Positions 17,143-29,230 of a stretch of DNA of 64,000 bases are shown in pieces. Origin of the DNA: Liquidambar formosana. Taxonomy: Eukaryota > Streptophyta > Magnoliopsida > Saxifragales > Altingiaceae. Position numbers and translations under genes: made by a program. The stretch covers positions 30,648,371 through 30,712,370 of the forward strand of contig CM077823.1 of the NCBI GenBank assembly GCA_039720395.1, written 5' to 3'. The notes under the pieces were generated by a model that was given only the letters and a program-made list of their open reading frames with translations, was not told where the DNA came from and made no database searches. Positions within the stretch are counted from its first letter, which is position 1. The number at the start of each line of letters is the position of its first letter.

Positions 17143-18099
17143 GCATGAGGGAATTACTGTGCTGATGCATAGGCAAAGATGGATCACTGACCAATTCCAC
17201 TTTGCAAGTTGCAACTAATAAAGCACCAATACTACTAACCCTTTTGGTTGAATTTGAAGTGTTTCAGATGAAAATACCCATTCAGCCGCTTGAAAACTTA
17301 TAACCTGAGCTAGAAGCTAGGCATTATGTATTTTTTGGTAAGAAGGAATTTTGTAGTTTTTGTCGTTACGAGGTCAATATGCTGTGGTAGAGAAGCGAAC
17401 CATTCTAATTACCTTTCACAAATGGTAGCAGCAATTAGTCAATTATAAAATGGAATTGGAAGAAAACAAACTGTGCTCGTTGATCAGTTGCAAGAGTCCT
17501 TCAATCCCATATATGTTGCAGCTCAGGTTCATGACAAGCTCAAACATTGCCCACATCTTTATATCAGGCACAAGTCACACACGAAAATTCTTCTATCAAA
17601 GAAGCTAGGAGGAGCAACAACCACAGTTTCTGTGGTAACAAAGAGCATTATGAGGGCTGGAAGTCAAAATGAGAGCTTAATATTAATCTCCCATGTCTGC
17701 TTATTCTACCGGCTTTCCCGGCTTCCAAACTAGCAAGTGTTGTATAAATTGTGCCTTCATTGCATTGTTGAATCTTGTTCGGTCCAGGCTTGCTTGCCAA
17801 TCCACAAGCACAGATGCTGGCTTTTCTTCCTAGACATGGATCCTTTTAAAGCTCCAATTATGTTTTCTATGCCCAATCTTTAAAATCCATATAAGATCTC
17901 TATTTGGGTCCTTTCTCAAGCTTCAAGCCAAGATCAGTGTAAATACACCCGGAGATCATTCATATTCATATAAGAGATGCTTATTTCAATTCATTTATGA
18001 TCTCTATGAAGAACAACAATGCAACCAGGCTTATATTTGTAAGCCCTATTGGTACCAAGGAAGAAAATCTCTTACTAAATCATTTCAGTGTGTTCTTTA

Positions 18100-18494
18100 G
18101 GCTATGTATGGATTGAGAGAAATGGAGAGAAGATAAGAGAAGAGAAGAGAAAGTTACTTTCTCTCCTCCTTATTTGGTTAGTTAGACCTCATTAAAAAAG
18201 AGAAGAGAAAAGAAAGTAGTCACAATTACATTATTACCCTTTTATACAAATTAAACAAAAGTTGTATAGAGATATATTTGTTTGTCATTTCATGACTCAT
18301 TTATTCTCTTTCTCTACATTTCTTTCCAAATCTCTCCAATTTGGGGAGAAAGGTGAAGGGCACAATTTCCCCTCAATTTCTTCCCATTTCCTTTATCTTC
18401 CTTCCCAACTTAACAATCCAAACGAGGGAAATAGAGAGAAAATCATTTTCTCTTCTCTTCTCTTCTATCCATTTCTCTCAATCCATACATAGCC
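18100..18494. mobile_element. MITE with TTA target duplication, unit 1 copy
   Basis: The termini are perfect inverted repeats over GGCTATGTATGGATTGAGAGAAATGG, flanked on both sides by TTA. The interior is purine/pyrimidine-rich without coding capacity. TTA target sites and GG..ATGTATGG ends fit the PIF/Harbinger (Tourist-like) group. Its copy in unit 2 is 31848-32192. Confidence 0.75.
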
Positions 18495-19484
18495 TTAGAG
18501 TCTAGACTTGATGCTCTACTCAGTTCCCTTAAGGACTAATTGGGCACCACATCAAATGAAGGCCATTGACATAGAAGTTTTTATCACAGTAAGTAATCAT
18601 CACCAAAATTGCTAGAATGATTCAACTGATGAAATCCCACACTATAAAATGAGTGCTGAGAACAAAAAAGACATATTAGATTCATTTCAAGGGCTATGGG
18701 ACAGAATGTGCAAAAATTTACTCCGTAATAATTTTTGTGGCATTGAACACCCCTTAATGAATTTTTCAGCAAAACTTCGCCTACTTTAAAGCCATAATTT
18801 TGCAGTTGGTTTATTTTTCATTCTCCAAGGTTCTAGCAATTACGACAACATAAATTTGATTTTCTCCACAACCAGAGCAATATGACAGTTCTCATGCGGC
18901 ACAGGTGATATAAACAAAGTGTAACACATGGGAAATTCAATTGCATGTGTAGATATGCAATGTATATGATGCATCCTTAGGATTTCATGCAAGGCCTACA
19001 TGAATTATGTCAATTTTTCAAATTCTTTTGCCATTGCTCCACTTTACATAGTTGCTTCATTCTAATGGATGATTAATCTTTAATTTGACATTTTATGGAA
19101 AACAAAAACAGAGAATAACTGATTATATTTCCACTGGATCTCCAAATACAATTACACTGCAATTTAAATATATAGTCCATACCATACAATGCGTGCACCC
19201 AACATTGAATTAATACAACTCATGAATAACGACATCTAAGAGCTACAAATTCTTGCCTGTCCAACCTAAGGCTAGCCTAGAAATGCCCATTGATGAGATG
19301 TTCTTAAACACAATCTCCTTATGCACTCCTAATTGCCTGCAGGGGACACACAGTGAATGACAGCAAGAACTCCCTTGGTTTTTATTTTTGAAGCTTTATC
19401 AATCAATGTGCCTTTAGGTTTAATATTCTGTGTGCAACTGAGTGCTATGATCAGATACAGAGTCCAAGACTACAACTGTGTTTC

Positions 19485-21845
19485 CTAACCTCCTACAAGA
19501 TTTAAAAGAAACATGGGAATGGGAGGAATGTTTACCTCTACAATTCCTTCCAAAATTTGAACAACCTTCCCCATCGATGGCCTATGAGCTTCGTCATCTT
19601 GGATACACCAACCGGCAACTCTACAAGCTCTAGTAAGCTCTTCCAAATCAACATTTCCATTCAACCTATAGTCTAGTAGGCTAAGAACCTCACCTTCTTT
19701 GAGTTTGGCCACTGCCAATATGGGGAAATAACCTACATTTGTACCCTTCAATTTACTTGTGTTTCTCCTACCTGATATGATCTCCAATAGCATCATTCCA
19801 TAGCTGTAAACATCTGCTTTTGGTGTGATAGCTGACCCGCAAATCCATTCTGGAGCAAGATATCCTTTTGTCCCTCTCATTGTTGTCAAAACCCGACTGA
19901 ATTCTCGACCCAAGAGCTTTGCTAAGCCAAAGTCGGCCACTTTGGGCTGGAAATTAGCATCCAAAAGTATGTTTTCTGGCTTGATGTCACAGTGTATAAT
20001 GCACTCCCTGCACTCTTCGTGGAGATAAGCCAATCCTCTAGCAGTCCCAACTGCAACTTGAAATCTTGTTTTCCAGTCCAAAATTCCTCTACCCTTTTGA
20101 TGAAACAGATGATTAGCTAAAGAGCCATATTTCATGTAGTCATAAACCAGCAGCTTTTTGGCACCCTCAGAGCAGAAGCCCCTTAGGCGAATGAGATTAA
20201 CATGCTCGATTGTTCCAATTGTGCTCACCTCTGAGCGAAATTGTTTGTCTCCCTGCGTGATGCCTTCTAGCCTCTTTACTGCTATTGCAGTGGAATTTGG
20301 TAATGTTCCTTTAAAAACAGAACCAAAACTTCCTCCCCCCAGTTTTTCAGAGAAATTTTTTGTGACTTGTCGTAAAACCCAATACTTGTAAGCCACTAGA
20401 GAACCCTCCCCTGCTATTGATGCAGCAATCAAGTGTCTCCTCCTGTATCTCCACATAAATATCAATACAATTACTAGGAGAAAAAGCACTCCAAAAACTG
20501 CACCTACAATTAGGCCTCTTGTTCTTCCCTTCTCACCATTCTCTGGAAGCTGGATACGGATATAGATATATCCATTGATGATTTCTTCATTACTGGTTTG
20601 TTGCAAATTCCACAACTCTGTGCTCCATGTATAATACTTACCGCGGTAATAGGCATAAGCATCGCAGCAGGTAGTCAAGGCTACCATTCTCCAATATTCA
20701 GCACTTCTATTTGGCAAAACATTTGCATTTCCAGGTAATTTTGTCAAGGGTATTTGCAAAAGTTCATATTCACCGGAAGTCAAGGAACTATTTTTGTTGC
20801 AGGATAAAGGAGTTATTCTCACACATCCACCAGACCAATTACCCATACTCCAATCCCTAGATGACCGTGGCTTGAAACCTGGTAAACATGTACAGAGTGG
20901 TGGCTTTTGCCAATTGAAGCTGGTGCCAGCCCCACAATGGTAATAAACTTCACACCGATCACTGGCTTCTATTGCTGGAGAGGAGGACCATTTTCTTTCG
21001 TGCTCCAACAATGTCCGTTTGTTGATGGCTCCCAAATAGTCTATCACAAGTCCTGATAATGAAGAAGATACGATAAAATACGTTGAATTTTCGATTGTTT
21101 GCATCTCAACTCCAGTTACCGACTCGAGGAGCATTTGACAATCATAAACACCAGTCATCTCGTTATACTCATCGTACACGTTCCACACAATATCGAAAGT
21201 ATAAACTTGCTTGTCGGGATCTTGCATGTCTGAATTTCGACTAATTTGAAAAGAAAATCTACCTGGAGCCGGATCTGATAAACTTCTCCACGATGTAAAC
21301 AACTGTGTTTTCTTCTTGTGTTCATCCAACGCCAGCTTTGCTCCAGGCAGCCACATATCAGTTGGGTAGTCAAAGCTCTGCCAAATTATAGCCGAGGAAT
21401 CAGACTCAGATCTTAGAACAAGATTTCCAGTGTCGAGAAGTACTGCCCCTGTGGAACTATAAGAGACGTTGCTCCAGGTGGACCAAACTTCGACTTTGAG
21501 GTGGTTGAGAAGGACTAGATCCCCTCTGTCCGAGATCTTTAGTTCTGACATAGAAGGATCTTTGATTGGTTCACCCCTGTTTGCTACCCACACCACCGTC
21601 TGAATTGAGACATTTCTGTACCAGATGCCTATGTAGTAGTTATCCGAGTTTCCTGGTTTGAAGAAACCCAGTTCAAAGAAACCACTTTTAGAGACTATGG
21701 TCTGGTTTCCTGAGAGAGATTGGTTTTGGGATATGTAATCAACCACAATGGAGCTAGCCCCGACGCCGAAGAAAAAGAATATGAGAAAAACAAATGGCAT
21801 AAACTGGGTTTTGCTTCTTCTGTTGTCCATCTCAGCTAACCACAA
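19485..21845 (-). CDS. G-type lectin S-receptor-like serine/threonine kinase, copy 1
   Basis: Single-exon gene of 786 aa, a plasma-membrane receptor kinase of the SD2 / At2g19130-like group. Order: signal peptide (about 10-32), bulb-type lectin domain (about 34-155, with WVANRGEPI and GNLVL), S-locus glycoprotein/EGF-like region (about 200-350), PAN-like region (about 355-435), membrane span (444-465), kinase (about 498-770). Seen in the kinase: GGGSFGSV loop, Lys524, HCDIKPEN (Asp620; Cys before Asp makes it non-RD), DFG at 638-640, APE at 664-666. Residue 6 is an alternative start that fits relatives well. The tail stops about 15 residues after the kinase, shorter than relatives. Four of five expected PAN cysteines and one EGF-like cysteine are replaced. 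The family is certain; the ligand is unknown. Confidence 0.93.
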   Translation of the reverse strand: MWLAEMDNRRSKTQFMPFVFLIFFFFGVGASSIVVDYISQNQSLSGNQTIVSKSGFFELGFFKPGNSDNYYIGIWYRNVSIQTVVWVANRGEPIKDPSMSELKISDRGDLVLLNHLKVEVWSTWSNVSYSSTGAVLLDTGNLVLRSESDSSAIIWQSFDYPTDMWLPGAKLALDEHKKKTQLFTSWRSLSDPAPGRFSFQISRNSDMQDPDKQVYTFDIVWNVYDEYNEMTGVYDCQMLLESVTGVEMQTIENSTYFIVSSSLSGLVIDYLGAINKRTLLEHERKWSSSPAIEASDRCEVYYHCGAGTSFNWQKPPLCTCLPGFKPRSSRDWSMGNWSGGCVRITPLSCNKNSSLTSGEYELLQIPLTKLPGNANVLPNRSAEYWRMVALTTCCDAYAYYRGKYYTWSTELWNLQQTSNEEIINGYIYIRIQLPENGEKGRTRGLIVGAVFGVLFLLVIVLIFMWRYRRRHLIAASIAGEGSLVAYKYWVLRQVTKNFSEKLGGGSFGSVFKGTLPNSTAIAVKRLEGITQGDKQFRSEVSTIGTIEHVNLIRLRGFCSEGAKKLLVYDYMKYGSLANHLFHQKGRGILDWKTRFQVAVGTARGLAYLHEECRECIIHCDIKPENILLDANFQPKVADFGLAKLLGREFSRVLTTMRGTKGYLAPEWICGSAITPKADVYSYGMMLLEIISGRRNTSKLKGTNVGYFPILAVAKLKEGEVLSLLDYRLNGNVDLEELTRACRVAGWCIQDDEAHRPSMGKVVQILEGIVEVNIPPIPMFLLNLVGG

Positions 21846-22880
21846 GCTTTAGAATGTACAAGAATTTATCACAGCCTTCAGAACTTGCCCGTAATAAGAA
21901 GTTGCAGAAATGTTATCAGCATGTCCGATTTCAACTGATAGACTTGTCAAACATTGACAAAGTTGTGTGGACACAGAAGTGAATATGTCAAACATTAGGC
22001 GAGAAAACATTGCAATTGTTTGAAAAAAAATTGCTGACATACTTCCTTTTTCAGTTCTTTGAACTGATACGAGTATGGAGCTATTTCGTGGAAACTCAAT
22101 TACCTTGGATGGATGGCTTTCAATCAGTGTCATTCTGGGCCATCCATACTGGTCCAGCATGTGAAACAGATTTCCTCTAAGATGACTTTCTTGCAACCAA
22201 TGATTTTCCTCATGTGAAACACATTTCTTCTAAATTACTCAACTTGTGCAATTCAGGCATGTGGACTTTTAAGTTAATCAAATATTAGAAAGCATTTGAT
22301 CCGTAAATTTACATTTCTTTTATAAATAAAATTATAATTTGAGGCACTTCAAGGATGACATAGTTTCCAATATTTGATTAACTTGGAATTCAACATGCAT
22401 GACGTACATGGGTAGAGTATCCAAATTAAAGCCAAGTTTGGATTTCCGCGTGCATAATGTGTATGAGTGGAATATCTAATTTGGTTCAATCGGGTTGGAT
22501 TGGAGCTTCAAAATGAATTTGGATTAAATCTAGAAGAATTTGGTCTCAATCTAGAAACAAAATTCAAAAGAAAATTCAGAAAATTTTGATGAAAAATTTT
22601 AAAAAAGTATATGTATAATTTATTAATTCAGCCGAAAAAGATGGATGAATCCTGTAGGCATTTGTTGAAATTTAGCCTGATAATTGACAAATTTAGATTG
22701 TTTGACTTCAGCCAAAGATTAGGACAGGTTTGAACGAAGGCAGGACATCTGCAAAACAAAGGTTAGGATCAGATTTTTCACAGACGAGATACCAAATTGA
22801 TTCATTTTGTGCCCACCCAACTCCAACAAACTAACAGATGCTTCAATTTGTCCATCTAGGCATTGAATCATCTTATTCAA
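21846..22880. other. 5' flank of receptor kinase 1
   Basis: Promoter side of the receptor kinase. Conserved with the unit 2 flank except that unit 2 carries a 1.1-kb MITE; the empty target TTA is at 22269-22271. No protein recognised. A deletion scar with a CAATTTG filler lies at 22878-22887. Confidence 0.5.
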
Positions 22881-23491
22881 TTTGCCCCATTTCTAGCTTA
22901 GGACCCCATGAACATTGAGAGATTTGCCTAAGCTCTCAATCTTCAAAACAACGGTTTCAATTGCAACAGAACCGGAAGTAATCAGCTGGGGAAGAGCATA
23001 CCATAGCTATATGATGGAAACCGTTAAAGAAGGGCATTCATCGCGAATGTGAAACCGATCGAACCAATCGACCAGCTTCCCCGATGGGGATCCAAACTCG
23101 ATAAAACCAAACTCTAGTAGAATTGCATCAACTGCAAGAACCAAGAGCCTGTGGTCACCACAACTACTACTACCATCATCATCCACCTCATCCCTGAACA
23201 TCTTCCTCAGAAAAGACGGCACGGAATAATTCTTCCTCAACACAGCAGACCCAGACCCAACATCAATATCCATATTTTCTGGGGTTTTCTCTTTCTGGGT
23301 ATTGGAATTTCGGGGTTGAGGTGAATCAAGATTGGTGTCACCACCCATGTCAGATTTGTGTGCTATTTTCAGACTTTGACAACTGATGGTGGTGTGGTAG
23401 GCCTTCAAGGATGGAGTCATGGGGAGCTAGGAGCTAGGAGCTAGGTGCTAGAGTTTCTTTGGATTGAAGAAACCTTAGCTTTGAGTTTAAT
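22881..23491 (-). pseudogene. SKIP22-like fragment A (no F-box)
   Basis: Minus-strand 5' part of a SKIP22-like gene. It keeps the middle FP-like region (YSVPSFLRKMFRDE..., HRLLVLAV) but the N-terminal ubiquitin-like domain is missing. The old start codon reads ATT at 23489-23491 and is followed by frame loss. A TAG (23007-23009) replaces the TCG of copy B after CII. Everything downstream, including the F-box, is lost at the deletion joint near 22880. An open stretch of 137 codons (23007-23420) remains but has no complete domain. Confidence 0.8.
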
Positions 23492-24117
23492 GGTAGTGAA
23501 ACAGAGGTAACTGCATGTATAATGTATTCAGTGGAGCCGATTCCGAATAATGCAAGAGGGAATGGAGGTGATATCGAGGACAAGGAGTCGGAATCTTTCC
23601 TCAATTCCAAGCTAGGGGAGATTCCGACGATACAATCAACTAACAATTTTCATTATATTTATTTAATGCAGAGTATAATCGAAAAATTGAGGCATCTATT
23701 TTACTTTATAATCAACTAAAAATTTTCATTATATTTATTTCAATTTCCAATGTCAAAATCACGGCACTGACATCCATAGTATCTATTCAGTTCAAAGGTT
23801 CACAAAAGACATTCTATTTCATATTTTATATGGGCTGAGATGCCGAAGAATAAACCTCTGTTTTTGTGCAGACACCCCCACCCCACGCCGAAAAAAAGAA
23901 AGAACAAACAAACACAAAAACATACACAAAAGATCAAAATGCAGCCTCATAACAGCATTGGAGGTCGAAGTCTAATATATAGTCATGGAACTGAAAGAAA
24001 AAGGAAATAAGATAGTCATGGAGTCAATGAATATAAGTAACAGTCATGGGGTGAGAAGAACACCAGATTTATATGTGAACTGAAAATTTTGCAGAATGAA
24101 AACGAACATTTCTGTGT
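23492..24117. other. Upstream flank of fragment A
   Basis: No gene. It differs from unit 2, where about 410 bp (42084-42493) sit in place of about 30 bp here. Confidence 0.45.
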
Positions 24118-25040
24118 TGAAAGCATACGACAGAATGAAATGAGTTTTAACAGAACCATTTTAAGGCAGTATGGTTTCAATACCAGATAGACCAGATAGT
24201 TATTGCAATGTGCAACTATTATGTCCAATCCCTGTAGTCATATTATTGCCTTTTTCTGGCCAGTCCTCTTTTCTTTATCCAGAATACCATGCATTCACTC
24301 CTCCATCGTTGTTGGACAATACCTAGAACTTCCCCTCGACTTGGCTAGATTCAAAAGAGAGCTACTTAAGTTCAACAAGGACCAGATTTCCCAACAATTA
24401 CAGGGGTGGCAACTCTCACTTGTTCAATCTGTTATCCTTTCCATTTCTTTGTCTGATGATGTCCACTTACAAACTTCCTGTTACTCTCTGCAAAACGTAG
24501 AAATCAATGGTCGCTTTAGGTGAGGCAACACTGGACTGGAAACCAGTTCATTGGTGGATGGGAGATAATTTGAAGCCCCAGAAACTTCAGGAGGACAAGT
24601 GATCAAGGATTGTCTTTTGTCAAACCGAGTTTTGCTGGGCCAAACACGCATAGAAGCTATGGCCAAATCTACATTCTCTACTTTGCTATGGTCCTACTTC
24701 AGAAAATACTGCTCATGGACCTCATTTCTTAAAGTTAATCCTTCTCCTTGTGCCTCAGGGCATGGCCAGGTATCCTTTTTGGATGGCAGGTGGGATCTGG
24801 GACTATTTACTGATGTAGCCCAGATGGCTTAAAACCAAACATATCAAGAATTTCTTGGCCAGAGAATATAATTGTGGTCCTCTCAGAATGTCTGGATGTG
24901 TATTCTTCAATGAATGGTTTAGGCAAATTTTTCACTCTGCTAGAGAAGGAAACCATGCTAATTATAATTTACCAACGGTAGCAGCATATCTACTGTCCAA
25001 TTGGAAGGGCACGAACCATGTTCAAAATCAATGCCTTTAA
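24118..25040 (+). mobile_element. LINE (L1-type) remnant, unit 1 copy
   Basis: Broken plus-strand frames recover the order of a plant L1 ORF2: KAYDRMK followed by a stop (reverse-transcriptase motif DxxKAYDxxxW), then YLELPLD...QISQQLQGWQLSLVQSVILSI (the YLGxPL...LxGW...LIQSVL block), then SFLDGRWDLG (the FWxDxW block) and the C-terminal region. Several stops and frame changes make it long dead. The unit 2 copy is 42905-43835. Confidence 0.7.
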
Positions 25041-27983
25041 GACTTGAATTTCCATGAAGAATTATCGACCAAGAGTCCTGGCAAAGAAGCTATAATTAAG
25101 CTGGGAAAAATAAATAGCAACAGAGCATTGTGGTATCAGATGGCAATTGTAAGAGCTGAAATCGATAACAGTTTATGACCAGTGTCTAATTTTTTGGTCT
25201 CCCACTCGGCCACTCCACACTCGTAGGCAATTTTCTGGGAAGGACATTACAAACACTCTTCTGCAAGGTAACAAACATCGAGGAATATGACAAACAAATG
25301 GGATTGGAGGCTCTATATGTTAACCTAAACCTAGTACAAAGTGATCATATTTCACAGATTATCACAGTAACTTCAGTAGGAAAGGTACCAGAGGAGACAA
25401 AAAGATGAAACCAAGTAGCCAAAAAAAAAATGGAAGTTATTTTGGGCCACTGATCCTGATCTTCACACAGGATGCTCTACCCTGCTCAATGGTTTTGTGA
25501 GATTGAGAATGCATATGTATTTATCTTCACGTTTTTATTTTGTTAACTCTATGTAGATATCCTGCTGATCCAACCTACAAAGTTGCATGCAGAGACACCA
25601 TTGTGACAAATGAAGAAATGCAAGAAAACCATCACTCAGTGCTATCAACATTATTAATATTCAGTTCAAAGGAATTTGTAAATATCTTCAAAAGGGATAG
25701 CAAAACACAGCAATAAAGTTTCTAACATCCTATTGCAACCAAGATGAGTATACCATATCATAACCCATACCATAACCAGATGCACCAACTAAGAACGAAG
25801 AACAACATTGCTTTAACATAACCAGACGCACGCTGATAAAAAAAAAAAAAAACATAACCAGATGCACCATTGCCCTAATATGATTTGAAAATAATATGAT
25901 GAAATAAATAATTCAGATGTGTAAAGATCCTCAATTGGTTACAAATAAAAAAGCTAACCCAATTACAATTTCAAAGGTCCTCCACATGGTGACTTTTAGA
26001 GTTCAACCTTCAATCCTATATTCAAGATCACTGAACCAACCAACTGTCATTCAAACAAAAAAGAAAAAAAAAAAAACCTAAAGTTTTATACCCCAAAAAA
26101 CAATGTCTGAACAAGGATTTTCCTCACTATCTCAACAGTTGAGACTGAGTTTTCCTTCTTTTTTTTTTCTTTACCAAAAAAAAAAAAAAACTGAGTTTTG
26201 GATCACCAGTTCACCATAAGCATTTGCACATACAACTCTTATCATGCCACAATTCTCTCTGAAATAGCCAAATAATTTCCCCACACCCTAGTTTCTTAGA
26301 GGCTAATCAAAGTCTCAATGGCCAATTTCTTTGAAATGGGTCACCAAATCCACATGTTGGCATCGATACCGCTGCCTGCTCCAAAAAAACCATGAGGTCA
26401 TCTAGTGAAATCCTAGTTCCTTCTCTTACTTTTAAAGTGTTTTAAGTACACAAAAGAGTAACTACTATGCCATAAAAACTAAAAGACTTATAAGTGTTTC
26501 AAGTACACAAAAGAGAAACTACTATGCCATAAAACAAATAGACTTTATTTCAAGTGCCATGAAGAAAATGATAGATGACATCTTTCATACATTATGAACA
26601 CCCCATAATGAGTCATGAGTATTCTAGCAAATAATAAATAGCTGTATCCACTAGTCCATTTTCATTTTCAATTCTAACACTACAATACTATAACTTTCAT
26701 TCTGAGCAATCTTAAAACTTTCATGCTGAGCAGTGTTCTATGGCCCAACTAATTTGCCAAAATCTGTTTCCCAACTGACGTGGCAGTCATGTCATCCAAT
26801 TAAAAATCATTAGAAACATATCTGGCTATCTGTCTATAGTGTGCTGAAATGGCGTGCCACATCAGCTGCATATTGGTTAAAAAGCTATATTTGGGCAAAT
26901 AGATTTGGACATTCCAGATTAGTTAAGCAAATACATTTGGGCAAAAAGTTGGAATCCTCAGTTGACACGTTGGTTGGATGCTAGTTTCGGACCCAAGTCT
27001 CATCTAGTACAATGCCAATAAGGCTTTATCACCTAGTCTAGGGCATCTTCTTTTATAAGTTTATTATGTTGTCATTGTTTCAATATTTTTAAGGATCTTT
27101 TGTGGCAATGGCTGCTCTTTATATTATTGCTTCATTCTAGAGTGGATTATTCAATCATCCCTCATTAATGAGATTGTAACTTTGGTTAGTTATTAGTTGT
27201 ATCTAATAGGGAGCAACCCGAGTTACATTAATACATGAAATGAGTTTAAACGTGTAAAAGTCACATATTGCAGTATTGATAACAATACTACATTGAAAAT
27301 TCTAGATATGTAATTAATGCAACTCTGATTCGTAGATTGAAGAAAAAACTACTAATGCAAATGTCAACTTTGAGACATGGGTTGCAACATCTAAGAGGTA
27401 GATATTTCAAATGCATGGCCAATCTAATGCATATTAATGAGATGTTCTTGAACGATTAAATTATGAAAGGCTGAATGCTAATATTTCATCCATCTAGTAA
27501 GCTTTTTATGGAACTACAAACCTCTGGTTGAATGCAGTATGTGAGGGCCACCCTAACATAATCCCCATACAAAATCCTGATTGCTAAAAACCTGACATTT
27601 AGCATATTAAAATTTCAAATCTCCACTATCATGCATTAAAAAATTGAAACTCTTCCAACTAATAGTCTATCATAAAAAATGCACCAACAGCATATGTACC
27701 TGTAAATTGGAATCAGATTCAACACATATAAAATACCAAAACATAGAAACCCAACTTATATGCTACTAACAGTCAAACACTCAAACAACAGCAATTGGAG
27801 TCGAAGTTCTCAAAATGTAACATATGCTCCTATTGTTTGTTTTCTCTAATAGATCTAAGAAAAATTTATTCTTATATGTACATCAACACATAACATCCAT
27901 TTATGATCCCTTGAAGTGGATTTAGTTTGTTCACTCTACCATGATCAAAGAAAAACTTCAAGACAAAACTTCGAGTTGACAAA
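25041..27983. other. Non-coding interval between SKIP22 fragments A and D
   Basis: AT-rich, several A/T homopolymers, no recognisable gene. It is present with high identity in unit 2 (about 43840-46857), where it is the 3' flank of the intact SKIP22 gene. A degraded older copy lies at about 39480-40800. Confidence 0.5.
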
Positions 27984-28619
27984 CTACGAGTTGAATCCTC
28001 CCAGATTACAATTAGGCGCAAAACGCCGCCGCACTGGACATCAAGGAAATGGTTTGCCAGGCTGTCCAAAAGGAGCAGGGATGCCAAGACCCGGAAAACG
28101 GTCATAATCTCCACCTACCATTCCTGGAATCCATAACGGATTAGGCTCTCTTCTTACTGGAAAGTAAAAGGGCCTATCAACACGGGGATATCCTCTCCAC
28201 ATGCTACTCATCCTCTTTCTCTTCTTCTTACTCTCCCAAGACGAAGAAAACCTCTCTCGCCAATGCCCCCCTCCACGCTCTCCCGCTGCTGTCCCAAACT
28301 CCTCCACAAACTTCTGCTTCCACAGATCATTATTCGATGACAAATACCGAAGTTCTGAACAAACACAAGCAACCTTTGCAACATCCACACCAGGAATTAA
28401 CTCCAGAATCTTAAGTTTAAGCTCTGTAGGGAGGCGGATTAAGCACGGTGGAGAAACTAAACCAGCTCTATCACAGAGATCTATCAACAATGGCAATGCA
28501 AGCCCATCCTTTACTATCTTCCAAAATTCAGAAATTTCACTATCCGGGTACGAGTTAGAATTACTATATCCATCCGATTCGCTCATTTCATAAGTAGAAT
28601 CACATTTTGCCCACACTAA
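27984..28619 (-). pseudogene. SKIP22 fragment D (3' half of the gene)
   Basis: It aligns without gaps to the last 636 bp of the intact SKIP22 gene, covering the F-box (LPTELKLKILELIPGVDV) and the PI31-like tail. The 5' half is absent because the duplication breakpoint falls at 28619. A CGA arginine codon has become TGA (28041-28043), removing the last 18 residues. A fortuitous upstream ATG gives a 198-codon frame, but there is no native promoter or N-terminus. Confidence 0.85.
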
Positions 28620-29213
28620 TTGAAGAAGCGTTCCCACGAAGGAACGAAGGAGAGATCGGAGTTGGTGAGGAAAAAGAAGGTGATTTTGGGTTTTGAGTTT
28701 GTGATTCCCAAGCGGATTGTGGATCCTCTGAAAAACTTGTACCTGTCAATGTTTCAACTCAAAGATGACAGCAAGCAGATGGCTAATTTTCGGCGAGCTC
28801 GTCCACAAGAGAGCGAGACAGACACAGAGAAAGTCCCACCGACGGTGGACTTTTGATGTCAGCGGCGGATGGCTGATTTTCGGCGGAGGATGGAGCTTCG
28901 ACGTTGACGGGGTTAGTCTTCGGCGTCAGCGGGTTGGTCGTCGGCGTCGGCGTCGGCGTCGGCGTCGGTGTCAATGTAGATGGCCCAACAGGGAGGGTGG
29001 GTGGAGGAGAGGCAGAGGAGATCTTCCTTTCGTCGAGTGTCTTCCCGCGCCAAATGGGATAGCGAGTGACAAGAGGCTCGCCGGATATGGTGAGCAACTG
29101 TAGCCATATGTAAAGCAGCGAGGCTTTTAGCGAGCCCGTTGGAGCGCATTTTTACGCTGTTTGGCTGGCTATTATAGTTAAAGGTGTGTTTAGAGAGCAT
29201 GGTTGGAGATGCT
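28620..29213. other. GC-rich filler between the duplication units
   Basis: A stretch of about 590 bp not shared with either unit, much richer in GC than its surroundings, with a (GGCGTC)n run at about 28938-28970. Near 29210 the minus strand reads AGCATCTCCAACCATGCTCT, a wording common at the ends of plant DNA transposons. Open frames here look like by-products of the GC content. Origin unknown. Confidence 0.5.
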
Positions 29214-29230
29214 CTAATTTGGTTTTATAG

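Larger units (their letters stand above)
16422..19484. other. Non-coding 3' flank of receptor kinase 1
   Basis: No gene recognised. It holds a SINE fragment and a MITE, both also present in unit 2 at the equivalent place. The last few hundred bases before 19485 should contain the receptor kinase 3' UTR. The same sequence recurs at about 30161-33179. Confidence 0.5.
16405..28619. repeat. Tandem segmental duplication, unit 1
   Basis: Near-identical to unit 2 (about 29214-47493) from CTAATTTGGTTTTATAG at about 16405 to ...TTTGCCCACACTAA at 28619. It contains receptor kinase 1, SKIP22 fragment A, a LINE remnant and SKIP22 fragment D. It is about 6 kb shorter than unit 2, mainly through a 3.6-kb internal deletion at about 22880 and because it lacks two transposons present in unit 2. 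Confidence 0.9.

Noticed and set aside
21849..22196. 115-codon minus-strand frame upstream of receptor kinase 1
   Set aside because: Only partly preserved in unit 2 (frame broken), no similarity to known domains; more likely 5' flank.
28783..29097. Pro/Thr-rich frame in the GC-rich filler
   Set aside because: Arises from (GGCGTC)n and GC bias; overlapping frames on both strands look equally open.
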